DNA from: Haliotis asinina
Taxonomy: Eukaryota > Mollusca > Gastropoda > Lepetellida > Haliotidae
NCBI RefSeq assembly: GCF_037392515.1
Contig: NC_090295.1
Span: 19,732,001-19,796,000, forward strand
Reading direction: 5' to 3'
DNA: 64,000 nucleotides
This document shows, one piece after another, positions 1 to 21,949 of the stretch (position 1 is the stretch's first letter; each line of letters opens with the position of its first letter). The notes under the pieces were generated by a model that did not search any database, was not told the DNA's origin, and was given only the letters and a program-made list of their open reading frames with translations. The position numbers and the translations under genes are program-made.

Positions 1-192
1 TAAGAACAATAATAATAGATGAATATGATTCAAATCTAATTTACGAATCAGTGGTCCTAAAATGCGGTCTAGAGTGAGTGAGTGAATAAGGTTTGGTGCC
101 GCTGTGGACAATCCCCTTTCTGAGACACGAACGACCACAATACTGACGCTGACAGACTTAGAAACATAATCATTTGCTATTGGAAGTAAATT

Positions 193-346
193 TAGTTTCA
201 CAATATTTCTAGCAATATTCCAGCGATATCACGTTAGGGAAAACTACCAATGGGCTTCACAAATTGTACCCATGAGGCGAATCGCACCCGGGTCTTCAAC
301 AAAACGAGCGAACGCTTTAGGCACTTGGCTGTTCAACCACTCCACT
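193..346 (-). repeat. SINE family A (tRNA-derived type)
   Basis: Diverged copy, minus orientation. Reading the complement, a tRNA-like head with a B-box-like GGGTGCGATTCGCC is followed by the body (TACAATTTGTGAAGCCCATT) and the TATTGCTAGAAATATTG end. Confidence 0.7.
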
Positions 347-558
347 TCCCATATAAGGCGAAATGTTTCAAAAATATGTTTCGTGTGTCCCCAACGATTC
401 ATTATTTAAATCAGGAAAAGAAGAAGATGCATCGCTATGAGAGTTTAACAAGTGAATGTAGGAAGCTAGAAACATATTGAGGGGAGGTTTGGTATTGGGG
501 GCAACGACAAAAGGTTTACATGAAGATGAATGCTTTCAATATGTTTGTATTTACATTG

Positions 559-602
559 CGAGTGTGTGTGTGTGTGCATGATTGTGCGTGTGCGTGTGCG
601 TG
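559..602. repeat. GT/GC-rich microsatellite
   Basis: A (GT)n run passes into TGTGCG repeats. Short reading frames over it are low-complexity artefacts. Confidence 0.85.
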
Positions 603-884
603 AGCTCGGGTCATCACTATGGCTATATGATATAATGTATGAGTGCTGTAGACGTCGTGAAGACTCACGTAGTTCCTTCCTTTTTCTTACTATTCCTACT
701 TTTGCGAGGACAAACATGTCTTGTCTGAGTGTGCAGGTCGCCAGCTAATCATTGTAATGGTGAATGCGAAGATAAACTCTTGTTCGCTTCACCTCAGTTT
801 ATACAATGTAAGGTTGAATTCTGAGTCAATATTCATCTGGCTTCAATCGATTAAAGACGTCCAACTCGACGAGAACATAGCACT

Positions 885-1075
885 ACGGTGATGTGTCAAC
901 AGTTGCTCCTTGCACAACAGCCTTTTCTACTGTGGGTTCGAATCCCGGACTCCCGCTGATAATGTATCTGGGTTTGTTGGCACCAAATATTTTCCCAAAA
1001 TGCTAATTCGCTAGGATCTCGATCTCTTGAAGCCTTTGTCCAACACCAAACCGTGATATAACAAACTCACGAAAT
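885..1075 (+). repeat. tRNA-like dispersed repeat, other family
   Basis: Contains a B-box-like GGGTTCGAATCCCGG at about 930-945 but not the body of SINE family A. It is probably another tRNA-derived SINE; the ends were not defined. Confidence 0.35.
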
Positions 1076-1369
1076 CAGTCTCTATTAACAAATTGCATTC
1101 GCATACCTTTGATTCATAATGTCACATTCAGCAATATTCAAACTCGAACCCAGTGCAAGTGTTTAAACTTGGAACGGGCATAGTCTCTTGCGGCCCCTGA
1201 AACAAAGTACCTTCCCCTCCGTCCAGCCCTTGCTGTGACGCGACCGCTCAAATTGAAGCAGGTACTAAATGTTCCTAATGTTCGAGTTCCGAATATCTCA
1301 CCTCATTAGGGTTCCAGTTAGTTTAAATGGAGTTTGTTTGTCAAAAATATATTCTTCTAGTGACTAACC

Positions 1370-1627
1370 GATAGAATAGGCCTTCAGCAACCCATGCTTG
1401 CCATAAAAGGTGACTATGCTTGTCGGAAGAGGCGACTAACGGGATCGGGTGGTAAGGCTCGCTGACTTGGTTGACACATGTCATCGTTTCCCAATTGCGC
1501 GAATCGATGCTCATGCTGTCGATCACTGGATTGTCTGGTCCAGACTCGATTATTTACAGACCGCCGCCATAGACCTGGAATACTGGGTGCGGTGTAAAAC
1601 TAAACTCACTCACTAACTCACTCATGA
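1370..1627 (+). repeat. SINE family B, near full length
   Basis: About 260 bp. Begins near GAATAGGCCTTCAGCAACCC, contains the conserved core ACTTGGTTGACACATGTCAT and TCTGGTCCAGACTCG, and ends with GGTGTAAAACTAAACTCACT plus a CACT-rich tail. Confidence 0.85.
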
Positions 1628-2045
1628 CCATAGTCTCAGTATGTTCGCTTTTAGGGCGCTGTTAAATAGAAGCCCGTTAAAAGTTGAGTGCTTCTTTCCA
1701 TGGCAAGTCTAAGTCTTTGTAAAATTTTTCGTGCAATATTCTGGAATATTTTGGTAAACATAGATCACTGTCTAAGTTAGGTTATAATGAGTTATGTTGG
1801 GTTAGGTCATAATAATAACCACTATTTTCGTTTCTGTCTTATCTTTAGCTGTCATCTTTTTCCGCCCATCTGGTCTTTCTCATTGCTGAAAACGTGAGTG
1901 GGTTTCGTGACTTGAATACACAGTCACGGACTTGGAGTTGACCCACATTATTGGAACGCGGTTATTTCAGCTGTGTGAGCCGATTAACTTGTATATGACA
2001 GGAGTGGCATTAGCGAGAGGGACAGTCTCATCACCCTGGTCAGTC

Positions 2046-2165
2046 ACTTTAGGGTTTACTCCGCTTTTAGCAATATTCCTGCAATATCACAGCGGAGGAC
2101 ACAAGAAATGGATTTCACACACCGTATCCCCATGTGCGGCTATTCGTCATAACGCTGAAAGCTTT
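2046..2165 (-). repeat. SINE family A, partial
   Basis: Tail-proximal two thirds of a family A copy (TTAGCAATATTCCTGCAATATCAC and following). The tRNA-like head is eroded. Confidence 0.65.
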
Positions 2166-2307
2166 AACACGAGGGTACCCCCACCGCCCTCATCAACCTG
2201 GTGAACCTGAGAGCTTTCATCAGTTTGGTGAACGAGAAAGCAACTTAATCATCAATGTCCGAGAGTCGATCCCCTATTTATCTGATTATGGTATTTCTAC
2301 GATGGAC

Positions 2308-2462
2308 TATGGGTTTACGCTGCTTTTAGCAGTATACCACCAATATCACAGCGCGAGACACCGGAAATGGGCTTGACACATCGTGCCCATTTGGGAACTT
2401 GAACCCGGGTCTTTGGCGTCACTAGCGAACGCTATGACAAGTAGGCTATCCCACTGTCCCGC
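2308..2462 (-). repeat. SINE family A, near full length
   Basis: Complete from the end sequence (TTACGCTGCTTTTAGC) to the head (AGGCTATCCCACTGTCCCG). The B box is visible as the complement of GAACCCGGG. Confidence 0.75.
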
Positions 2463-4004
2463 GTTGCTTTGACCCGGAGCACACACCCATAATAATGAAT
2501 TAGTTGTACATGTGAAGGGCTACTGAAAACCCTCACAGCTGCTCCCGCTGATGGCCGGAAGCAGCATTCAAGAGAGACAAGTTATATTCAAGAGATTAGT
2601 GTTCAGATTGAAACACACACAAAACCAGCCAGAAGACGGGCCTCATAATGCCGGCAGAAGCTGTTTAAACAAGTCGCGATACTACGCAGCCCATCCGACA
2701 AAGCGAATACATCAGCGCTGTACACGATGAGTGTGCGCCAGGGCAACACGTGTGAATGAAGCAATAACTCGTCTTCATTTTCTTTAAAGAATTCAAAAAT
2801 GAATACTCTCATTAAATATTTGACCTTCTTCCTGAAAGGGTGATTTCCTGGCCATGTGATATCACGCCTGTCTCCTTGGCGGGAACGGCCGGGCGCCTTG
2901 TTAAACGCGTTAACAGGGAACACGTACCTTGTGTCGCATGTTTTCATAAAAGTGGGTTGTGGTTCAAGAGCATTGATACTGAACCTATACAGCGGCGGGT
3001 TAGGCCCAATATATACAATTTTCATTGTAACAAATGAACCCATTTATACTGAAAAGACGACCTAGGGAGACCAGAGATTCAAAACCTGGGGATGGGATGA
3101 GATTTGTATCGTTCAGGGTTTCAGCACTGCGTTTACAGCTTTGGTGTGGACGTCTATACAGTGGTCATTAAGACATTTACTGGTGTATAACAAACAATAG
3201 ATTGGGTATTATGCTGACACGTTCAGCTGTAAATGTCATGTCTTAATTATCCTTGCGAAGTGCGTTACGTCACGTGCGTGAAATGAAGGATGATTAAAGT
3301 GACGTTCCAAAATTAGCAACTCTTCAAAATGAAAGTGGAATTTGTGGCATTGTATACAAAATACATACATACAGAAAAATATACAAATGCAAAGAATATA
3401 ATGATAAATGACATTCAATACAATAGTCACGATATGGCTCAGCGACTGTATCAGCTGTTCGTATCTGAGCCCGATTTTACAAAGTGATCTAAACATAAGG
3501 ATATATTGTATGGATGTGGAAGTACAGGGCGCCACGATCACCTCCATGACATAATTCAAATAGGATCCGATCATTTTAAGGCTGACCTGTTTGACAGATG
3601 CCATCGCACCTACAGTGCGTGCTTAGATGGACTTTCATACTTAGTATTTTGTTAATCATTTGAGTGTCTGCTGAGGCTCTATTATCTTCAGACTACAGCC
3701 TCATAGATCGAACATTGCTGATTGTGGCGCTAAACGACAACATGTACAGCAAAAAGTGAAAAAATACCTACAAATAAAATTAAACTTAAACCCGATATTA
3801 GTTGACTTAAGTTTTCCTCGACCACACTTGTCATCAGTCAACATGTTCGGGAATAGCAGCATCAACAGTCGTAGTCGTGGTTGAAGTTGCATTTCTAATT
3901 CCTCATGTAAAGAATTAATACGTAATGATTAAATGTATGTCAGATGTACTTTTATCAGTCACTTGAAGGCAGTTGTAATTTCGATTTCAAAAATCCTTTT
4001 CCAG

Positions 4005-5868
4005 AGACAACACCAGAGGAATGGCGGTCGCTGTGGTATTTGTGGTGACGCTTACGACAGCTTCCCACGTGAAAACGAGGTAGGCGGAAGGTACGCCAAC
4101 GGCATAATTGTTCGATCCTACCGTGCTGGTAGCGACATCATGGTGACAGTGCGTCTCACGACTTATCACAAGGGGTACTTCGAGTTCAGACTCTGTCCAG
4201 AATCCAACACATCCGGTGATGCAACTGGGGACTGTCTTGACCGGAACTTGATGCCAGTGCGCATGCTCAGTGGCAAAGAAGCCAATAAGACTAGGTTTTA
4301 CCCAGACGCGGGCAGCAACGATTACGTACTCGCGGTTTCACTGCCCCCGGGAGTCACTTGTGATAAGTGCCTCTTTCAGTGGAGATACGTCACAGGTGAG
4401 TTGTGAGTTTAGCTTTACGCCGCTTGTGAAAATGGTCCAGCGATATCACGGCGGGGGACATCAGAAATGGGTTACATATATTTTATCAATGTGGGAAACC
4501 ACGGTCTTCGGTGTGACGAACAAACAATTTAACCACCCCACGCCTCAAACAGCGAGTAGACCAAAACGCTGTCGCAGACTATGCTCTTTGCACAAATAAC
4601 GTGGCTCAAACGCATCGGCGGGATACGTCATCTTCTGTTACCGATTTGAATAATGTTCGAACCATTGTTGAAGGTCTGATGAAAGTTCGGCTGAAAGTTT
4701 TGAACGGTCATCCAATGTCGTGGACACTTCTAAAGTTTGAGGAAGATTTGGCAAAAACATTCAGGATACATTTATCAGATGTACTTTCGTCGAAGAGGAA
4801 CGTCAGGTTTTGTTTGTGAAAAAATATAAGGCATTTGTGTTCTTGTATGTGTTTTGTGTGGATGTATTGAAACATCTGAATCCAGTGGAACAGAAGTAGG
4901 CTGAAACGGTTTATAAAACTTGATATCTCATTGGCTCAAGAACCTTGCAATTCTTCATCATGATGCAACGGTCAAATTTATTTAAATGTTCACGTTATAT
5001 ACGTCCTTGAAAAGTCAAACATTTACGAGGAGGATTGATTGGTTGGTTAGTCGTTTAAAGCCGCACTAAGACATTAATCCAACTATAGGCGGTGGTCCAG
5101 TGATCAGAAGCACAAGCATCGATCTACACAACTGGGATACAATGACATGTGTCAACCAAGTCAGCAGGCCTGACCACACCATCTCGTTAGTCGCCTCTTA
5201 CAAGCATGGGTTACTGAAGAACAATTCTAACCCGGATCTTTTGCGGTTTACGCAGAGGAATTTCATATCTGATTATGATTAGATTGTCATCCCTGGAATT
5301 GTGAATGACAGACGGATGTTGTGCAGGTGTGTAAATTTAAAGTTGTCAAACCATGAGCACTCTTTGTACTGATGACAATTACCATTACCCTTTTACTTTT
5401 ACTTTAAAACTCCTCTGTCACATCATGGATTGTCCAATTTCCTCAATCTGCCAGTAACCAATTTCTCCCAGCTTGATCACTAACTCCACTATTAACAACA
5501 CTATTGTGTTGCGTTATACTACTTGCGTCATTACCTAATATCCAATCCTATTTGGAACAGGCAAAGACTGGGGTCGTGACCCGGAAGCGGAAGATGGGTG
5601 TGTCGGATGTGGTCCTCAAGAGTGGTTTGTAAACTGCGCAGATATCAACATATACGCCACAGACTCAGCCACGCCAACACCACAACCTTCTTCTTCTAGC
5701 GGGAAGGTGACGACGACTGTACGTCCCACGACACCACCCGTTCCGACGTCTTACGATAGTTCTAAATGTGTTGCTTCCGAGTCCTTCTTCCATGTTCCTG
5801 GCATGGACACCTGGTGTCGAATACTCTGCCCAAACTTCTGTCCTGTCACGCACTGTGTATGTGCATAG
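4005..5868 (+). CDS. AA15-type lytic polysaccharide monooxygenase, 3' two exons
   Basis: Copper-dependent oxidative cleavage of chitin or cellulose in a secreted protein is the known role of the AA15 family. Exons: 4005-4395 and 5561-5868 (acceptor TTTTCCAG; donor CACAG|GTGAGT; acceptor GGAACAG), joined in phase 1 and giving 232 residues to TAG 5866-5868. Family features: NGGRCGICGD near residues 6-15, GGRYANGIIVR at 27-37, and TTYHKGYFEFRLC, whose His55 matches the second histidine of the copper brace. EWFVNCADINIY supplies the conserved Phe and Cys near the end of the catalytic domain. A Ser/Thr/Pro linker follows, then a compact Cys-rich tail (SKCVASESFF...CPNFCPVTHCVCA) seen in related invertebrate proteins. 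The exon with the signal peptide and the obligatory N-terminal His was not found, so the gene is incomplete here. No close polyadenylation signal was seen. Function rests on family likeness. Confidence 0.88.
4396..4545 (-). repeat. SINE family A starting at the LPMO splice donor
   Basis: The complement of the SINE tail (GTGAGTTGTGAGTTTAGC) begins at the first intron base, so the intron's GTGAGT donor is also SINE-tail sequence. The rest (TTTACGCCGC, ATATCACGGCGGGGG, GGTCTTCGGTGTGACGAAC) is a recognisable family A copy with a diverged head. Confidence 0.75.
5083..5245 (-). repeat. SINE family B, partial, in LPMO intron
   Basis: Core ACATGTGTCAACCAAGTCAG and the CTCGTTAGTCGCCTCTTAC block are present. 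The 3' terminal part is missing and the head is eroded. Confidence 0.75.
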
Positions 5869-7334
5869 AACTTCCGGATCTTTCTAATCTTCACCGTCCA
5901 GAGAGGAGTTCGGGTAGCAGTGGAAGGGATGCATAAGTGCTATGTAATGAAATTAGTTTCACATGACGTAACACAACTTTACGGTAGCAGTCGTAAAAAT
6001 TCTTAACTTTGATCGCAGCTAAAGTGATAAGAACTGGCTTAAGAAGTTCGTAGGGCTACGAACGTTTCGAGCATAGCTAGCCTGACCTTTTATGTAACAA
6101 TTCGAATTGTTTCAGAAAATTTTGTCTTCAAATGTTATCGGTTTACTAGTGACGGTTTTGTCCCCCGTGGGCCCAGGACCGTATTCATTAATAAGCTTAA
6201 AAACCAGGATGGAACGAGAGGAACGGCGTTTAATGTTTCTACGGTAGTGTTAAGGTCATAGAAATCTAACACACATGGCGCTTTTCGGAGACCGCGCATA
6301 TGTTGTTGTTCGGTGGCCCCTGTCTCAATATAATCTGCGCTTATTTGAGAAAATAAGGTATTCTAAAAAGTGTCCATCGTGTTATCAGAACCATATTTTG
6401 CGAGATCTTGCGTTTTGCAGTCAAACTTTATTTCAGGCAATACTTCTTCTCCCTTGCTGTCTTCTCCCCAGGAACCAAACAAAGTGAACCCCAGAAGCAT
6501 TCTTAAACACATGTCTGTAACATTTGTGCACGTTAAACAATGTGGACAATGCAGTGGTTAAACGTATGAGGTGTACGACGTCACACCACAAGACCGGTTC
6601 GATCCTCAACATAATTACAACGCTCCTTGGCAGCACATTCCCGGTGTCGTCAGAGTCGCATTAACTGGTGGTACATTGTTTGAACTTTGCTACCCAGTGC
6701 CATGCCAACTGATTTTGTAAACTCAGAAATTTTGTATCCCTGCGTTATATTTGCATTTTGAGTAGGAGTGAAATGGTACATCGCGGTATTATCAGAGTCG
6801 TGGTATTTGCCATCGGTTCAGTATACCGTTATGAAATAAAAAAATGCTATTTTCGGATTGCGCAAAAGTTTTCATAATTCAAAATAACTATGATTATGGT
6901 TATCTTCCCTTGTGTTGTTGAACAATGAAAGGTTTGGCTCTTGATGTCAGTTTACTGCATTATGTATGATCATATGTCATATACTAAACCGAAACGGACA
7001 GAACTGAAGGCCTTGTACCGCACCGTAATTCGTACCGTAAGAGCGTACCGTTTCACTCCTAATTTTGAGCATTGCTGAAAAATCAACCTCTTAACTTATA
7101 CAATTTAAAATAAAACACCGAAAAATGTTTAGATATCTGAATGCTCGATCGATCGTCTTTAAATCCATTCTATTTGTGGTGTCTGAGTGGGAACAAACAT
7201 TGTTTTCTTAGACAATGAACTTTAAGTGACACATCTCATGATAATATCTCAATAAACAATAGACAAGCGACGGACGCTCCGTCCTTCAGCCGGATGTACA
7301 TTCCAAAACAGGAATTCCGAACTTCCACAGTCAA

Positions 7335-7465
7335 CCTTAATTCGGTGAGCAAGACGCTCACTCGTCACGCCAAAGACCCGGGTTCGATTCCCCACATGGG
7401 TAGAGTGTGTAAAGCCAATTTCTGGTGTCCCCGGCCGTGATATTGCAAAAGGCCACGACGCATGA
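7335..7465 (+). repeat. SINE family A, plus orientation, partial
   Basis: Head and body are clear: CGTCACGCCAAAGACCCGGG with B box GGGTTCGATTCCCC, then CACATGGGTAGAGTGTGTAA. The 3' end is truncated after GTGATATTGC. Confidence 0.8.
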
Positions 7466-7689
7466 TCATAAACGAAGCATCCATAAAATGGCCATGTTTC
7501 AACCAGAGCTACAACAGGTTAGTTGGGTTAGTTTTTGGTGGTGAAATGGATTGTCCATAATTGTCCTTAGTCTGAATCCCTGTATGAATTATTTCTTCCG
7601 AGTTAGAATAGTGTTAGAAGCGTCGTAAAACCTCATGCACTCATCTACCAAGATGCAGAGGAACGAGTCGGAATGCACAGTGGGTTTGT

Positions 7690-7766
7690 GGGTGTAGTTT
7701 TACGAGACTGTTAGCAATAATCCAGCAATATTACGACAGGGAAACCAGAAATGGACTTCCAGTAGC
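7690..7766 (-). repeat. SINE family A, 3' fragment
   Basis: Only the tail half is present: TAGTTTTACGAGACTGTTAGC to CCAGAAATGGACTTCC. Confidence 0.65.
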
Positions 7767-8143
7767 AGTCGTGACTCACACGTTGTCTTGGAGATTGCCC
7801 AAAGGGGCGAGTGGTGACGAATGACCCAATAGGTGCATGAATCTGGGAGGAATGAACGCTTTAATCACTGACTGTCGCACCACTTTGAACGCACAAAGAA
7901 TATCTAAAGTCACACATACAAGTGACATTTCTGATTTTTGAAAGTATAGGAGTTTGAGGGAAACAATCAACGCATCAAAACTGAAAAGAAAATATACTGA
8001 TATTGGGCTTTCACCGATGATAAAATCTCGGCACGCTTCACTTGCTCAAGCATAACACTAAGGACTAGGCTGGAGGGAACATAATATGATTTAGAGACTG
8101 TGATACAGACAAAAAATGACAAACGTGACGCTGATCACACGTA

Positions 8144-8149
8144 TTTATT
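8144..8149 (-). terminator. Polyadenylation signal of the cysteine peptidase gene
   Basis: Complement of TTTATT gives AATAAA about 76 bases downstream of the stop at 8225-8227, a normal spacing for a short 3' UTR. Confidence 0.65.
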
Positions 8150-8224
8150 CACCATACGGAAATAGTTCCCCTAACACTAGTCATCAGATACTTAGCGGCT
8201 ACTTCTCATACCACTTGGCATAAG

Positions 8225-18131
<9,907 letters not shown>

Positions 18132-18479
18132 CTGGTGACTAAAACAGAGAAACGGGTAGAAACAGATAAATATAGTAAACAAAATAAGGTAATGGTATTT
18201 AGGAAGGCGGGTAAGCTTAGGAAACGTGAGAAGGTTCTCTTTCGTGCTGAACGGTTGAGGCTGTAAGTAGTTATAAATATCTCGAGGTACATTTTTCAAG
18301 TTCAGGTTCATGGTACATCTGTCAGAAGGTCCTTTCCGAACAGGCTCCGAATGTTCTAGGTATTATCCGCTCTACCTTTCATAAATATCTTAATCTCACT
18401 CACAGGATTTTGTTGCATATTTCGATGACCTTTTACCCGTTTTAACTGGTAGAACTGATACCTCGTTATGAACTTTTTA

Positions 18480-19130
18480 TTCTCTTAGTGTTCACCACTA
18501 GGTTAGGATTATAAGAAATTGGGTAAGGTTGTTGTTTCAAAAAGAAAATGCATTTTAAACAATCCCTGTAAAGTTCAATATAGTTTGGCAGAAGCTGGGA
18601 GGAAGTGTAGGGCAAAAATGTGTTGTTTAGATACGGATTCGGGAATGTATGGGTTAATCAAGATGTAGTCTGTATTAACAGTTTTATTTCAAGTTTTAAG
18701 GAAAGGTGTGTTCCTATGGTTAAACAGTGTTGCTTTGAAAGCATATCAAAATATTCCAAACTTCGGTTTTATAAATCTTTTTGAAGTAATATTAAATGTG
18801 AGGAACATTTATGGCTGACTACTGTACCAGTTACCTAACTGCACCCTGTAAGCACCGATGCTGTATTCGAGGAGTTCAATTGCTAATCGAGGAAGGAGGA
18901 AAGATTGGCCCTGCAGAGAGTGAAAGATTATGCCCATTTTCAATTGTACCCATTATTGAGTCTGAATACCACTTCTGGTTAGAATGTAGCTTTTATAATA
19001 ATCTTCGTCAGGCCCTACTTCATATGTATTGTCCATCTGTCCATAATTTCTTACAATTGTTGTCATATAATAATGCCTTATCAATAATTATTTATTATCT
19101 CTTAATAATTTAACTAAATATGTATTTTTA
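18480..19130 (+). mobile_element. Non-LTR retrotransposon (LINE) 3' fragment
   Basis: The reading frame 18811-19113 contains ERLCPFSIVP, IESEYHFWLEC and NNLRQALL, the Cys/His-rich end typical of many LINE ORF2 proteins. No reverse-transcriptase core is present. The sequence upstream has stops in all frames, so this is a truncated, decayed copy. Confidence 0.6.
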
Positions 19131-19256
19131 GCTTCAAAGACACGTTCACAATTTCTTAACTGATGCAGTGTGGGATCTCACGGCCGGTGGCCCCTTTAAT
19201 GAAAATAAACAGTCACTAAAATCAGAAATACAGTCTTATTAGTCACTCCATCCATC

Positions 19257-19345
19257 CACACACGCGCATGCACGCACGCACACACATACAAAAGCACACG
19301 CACACGCACACGCACACGCACACGCACACGCACACACACACATAT
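19257..19345. repeat. (CA/CG)n microsatellite
   Basis: ACACGCACACGC repeats interrupted once. It ends about 30 bases before the transposase remnant at 19377. Confidence 0.9.
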
Positions 19346-19376
19346 ACACAGACACCTTAAACTTGGTGTTAATGTC

Positions 19377-20338
19377 ATGCCTAGACTTACTGAGGCTCAG
19401 CGCAACAATGCGATTGGTCATTTGGAGGCTGGAGAGTCTCAGTCTGCGATTGCAATTCAACTGAATGTGTCACAGAGTACCATAGCAAGACTTTGGCATC
19501 GCCACCAGCAGCAAGGGTCAACACGTGATCGCCCCAGGTCAGGTCGACCCCGTGTGATCACGCCCGCTCGGGACAGGTTTATTCGGCTTCGACATTTGTG
19601 AAACAGGTTCACCACAGCATCCTCCACAACATCGGTAGTGCCAGGACTCAGAACAATTTCTGATCAGACTGTGAGGAACCGCTCAAGCGAGGCTAGTATT
19701 CGTTCCAGAAGACCTTTGCGAGGACCTACCTTTACGCGTCAACATCGGCAACAACGCAGACAGTGCTGTCGCCAACGTCTCCCATGGCCATTGCAAAGGT
19801 GGAGAACTGTTACCTTCAGTGATGCGTCATGTTACATGCTACGACGTCCCGACGGAAGAGCACGTGTATATCGACGTCGTAACGAACGCTACGCTGCAAA
19901 CTGTGTACAGGAAGTGGCGAAGGTGTCGTGGTTGGGACTAACATCTCATACAGTGGTAGGACAGATCTCATTCAGATCTGAAATAACCAGGCCTCATGTC
20001 CTTCCTTTCATGAACCGCCAGAACGTCATTTTTCAGCATGATAAAGCTCGGCCGCATACAGCAGGAATAACCAGGGATTTCCTTGCCCAGAACAACGTTC
20101 AGGTTCTTGATTGGCCCTCACGATCACCGGATCGTAACCCTATTGAACTTTTATGAGACGAATTGGATCGTCTTGTGCGATAGCGTGACCCTCAGCCACA
20201 GACGTTACCTGCTGTGTTTGTGGCCTTGAGGGAAGAGTACCAACTCATTCCCAGGCACTTCGTCCGAAATCTGGACCAGTCTATGGGACGCCGATGCCAA
20301 GCAAATATTGACGCTAATGGTGGCCACACAAGATACTG
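19377..20338 (+). pseudogene. Tc1-like transposase remnant, first of two
   Basis: Starts at ATG with a helix-turn-helix (SQSAIAIQLNVSQSTIARLW) and GRPRV. It continues in shifted frames through RRPLRGPTFTRQ, VTFSDASCYML (first Asp) and FQHDKARPHTA (second Asp). SPDRNPIELL then runs into a TGA in place of the usual Trp, and the end NGGHTRY is at TGA 20336-20338. Several frame breaks and stops make it inactive. Terminal inverted repeats were not found. Confidence 0.85.
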
Positions 20339-20525
20339 ACTCCTCTGCGACCTTGACCTTGGAACACTTGTCATTTGTGACGTAGAGTTTCTTGCAGCAT
20401 TGGACCGTTAATGTTCATTCAGGTTTTCTTCATGACTGCCCTGTATTACTGAACCTTAAGTGTATAGATTGATAACAATTGTCAGCTATGTGTTTCTTTT
20501 TTTTGAGTTGCATACATACATGCAG

Positions 20526-20566
20526 GCAGGCAGGCGGGCGGGCGGGGGCGCGCGCGCACGCACGCG

Positions 20567-20604
<38 letters not shown>
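20526..20604. repeat. GGCA/GGCG then (AC)n microsatellite
   Basis: CAGGCAGGCGGGCGGGCG passes into CGCACG and then pure AC. It fills the gap between two transposase remnants. Confidence 0.9.
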
Positions 20605-20605
<1 letters not shown>

Positions 20606-20632
20606 CGATTTCGTCAAACAAATTCGACAAAT

Positions 20633-21486
20633 GACCGTCCAAGATCAGGGACACCTACAGTTACCACACCTGCTCAAGATCGGTACATCCGCGTAACCAA
20701 CCTACGTGACCGCCATCTTACTGCCCGCGATACAGCACAAGAACAGTTTGGAGCCCGAAGAGTGTCCAATCATACAATCTGGAACCGTCTCCGAGAAGTA
20801 GGAATTTTTGCCAAAGGTCTAAACCATGCCACCTCCATGACACAACATCGACGTCGACGAGTGAGATGGTGTCACACGGTGCTGCCATGGACCCTGGCAA
20901 ACTGGAGGTGCATATGGTTTAGCGATGAATATCGTTATCTCCTCAGGCGACGTGAAGGTAGAGACCGTGTCTACAGACGAGGTCATAAACGATTTGATCC
21001 TAACTGCATGAGGCAGGTGGACAGATTTGGTGAAGAGAGTGTACGGTGTGTGGAGCGATCTCATACACGCGCAGAACTGAATTTGTGCTTGTCCAAGGCA
21101 ATCTGAGGGCCAATCGATACGTCGACCAGATTCTCCGTCCACACGTCCTTCACCTTGATGACCGTCAACGGCAGCTCTTCCAGTAGAACAACGCCAGACC
21201 CCACACAGCACGTGCCACCGTGGACTACCTGTCCAATAACAACATCAGTGCCTTCCCCTGCCCCTCCAGATCCCCGGATCTTAACCCAATCGAACACCTT
21301 TGGGATCAGATCGATAGACGGGTACGTCGACGTCGTAATCTACCACAGAATCTTCAACAGTTGTTCCACATGCTGCAGGAGGAATGGAGAAGGATTCCAC
21401 TACAAAACATACAACGACTGATTCGATCTATACCCAGGAGGTGTCGGGCAGTGGTAGCAGCTAGAGGTGGTCATAAGAGGTACTGA
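20633..21486 (+). pseudogene. Tc1-like transposase remnant, second, 5' truncated
   Basis: Begins inside the linker (DRPRSG, TTPAQDRYIR) and lacks the first helix-turn-helix. Shows RVSNHTIWNRLREVGI, WFSDEYRYLLRRREGRDRVY (first Asp) and SPDLNPIEHLWDQ (Glu), with frameshifts and a stop near 21104-21106 between them. Ends GGHKRY at TGA 21484-21486. Same orientation and same general family as the preceding remnant but distinct in sequence. Confidence 0.85.
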
Positions 21487-21676
21487 CTTCAACACCACCT
21501 GGTGGACAGCAGTAATGACTGTAATGACTCTTATGAAATAGGGACAAGATAGCAATGCATTGCACCACACAATTTCATTCATGTAACTTTGTTTTCCGCT
21601 GATCTAAACGTCTTTGAATAACACCAAATTTTCATTAATATTTGGGTTTTGCGTTTCATTTGTTTGAAGAGTGTAC

Positions 21677-21731
21677 ATACATACATACACGCGCGCGCGC
21701 ATACACACACACACACACTCTCTCTCTCTCT

Positions 21732-21767
<36 letters not shown>

Positions 21768-21800
21768 TACATACATACATACATACATACATACATACAT
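21677..21800. repeat. Compound microsatellite CATA/CG/CA/CT/CATA
   Basis: Symmetrical layout: ACATACAT, then CGCG, CA, CT, CA, then about ten ACAT units. Confidence 0.95.
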
Positions 21801-21949
21801 GCTACTCGTCGAAAGGTTTAAATTAAGAACCTAATCTGACATATTCACTGAGGTATCATGGCGTCAACTTATCCGTAGCCAATTTCTTTCGAACAAAACT
21901 GTTCTGTTAAATAATGAGACAAGTTAATAAACCCAGCAAACCAACTCAC

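Larger units (their letters stand above)
1..4004. other. Left flank without recognised gene
   Basis: I see no supportable exon before 4005. The stretch holds several SINE copies (listed separately), a short GT-rich microsatellite and A+T-rich unique sequence. The missing 5' exons of the polysaccharide monooxygenase gene must lie here or before the window. I looked for a signal peptide followed by an N-terminal histidine and did not find one. Confidence 0.5.
5869..8143. other. Intergenic, no gene seen
   Basis: Region between the monooxygenase stop and the peptidase polyadenylation signal on the opposite strand. It is A+T-rich with scattered repeat fragments. A potential AATAAA at 6835-6840 is nearly 1 kb past the monooxygenase stop and cannot be assigned. 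Near 5980-6080 and again near 60385-60440 a motif with TTCTTAACTTT and TCGTAGCTA recurs, a probable small dispersed repeat. Confidence 0.5.

Noticed and set aside
2603..3043. 146-residue minus-strand reading frame
   Set aside because: No recognised domain, no convincing splice or promoter context, and overlapping frames on the other strand are similar in length; left as chance.
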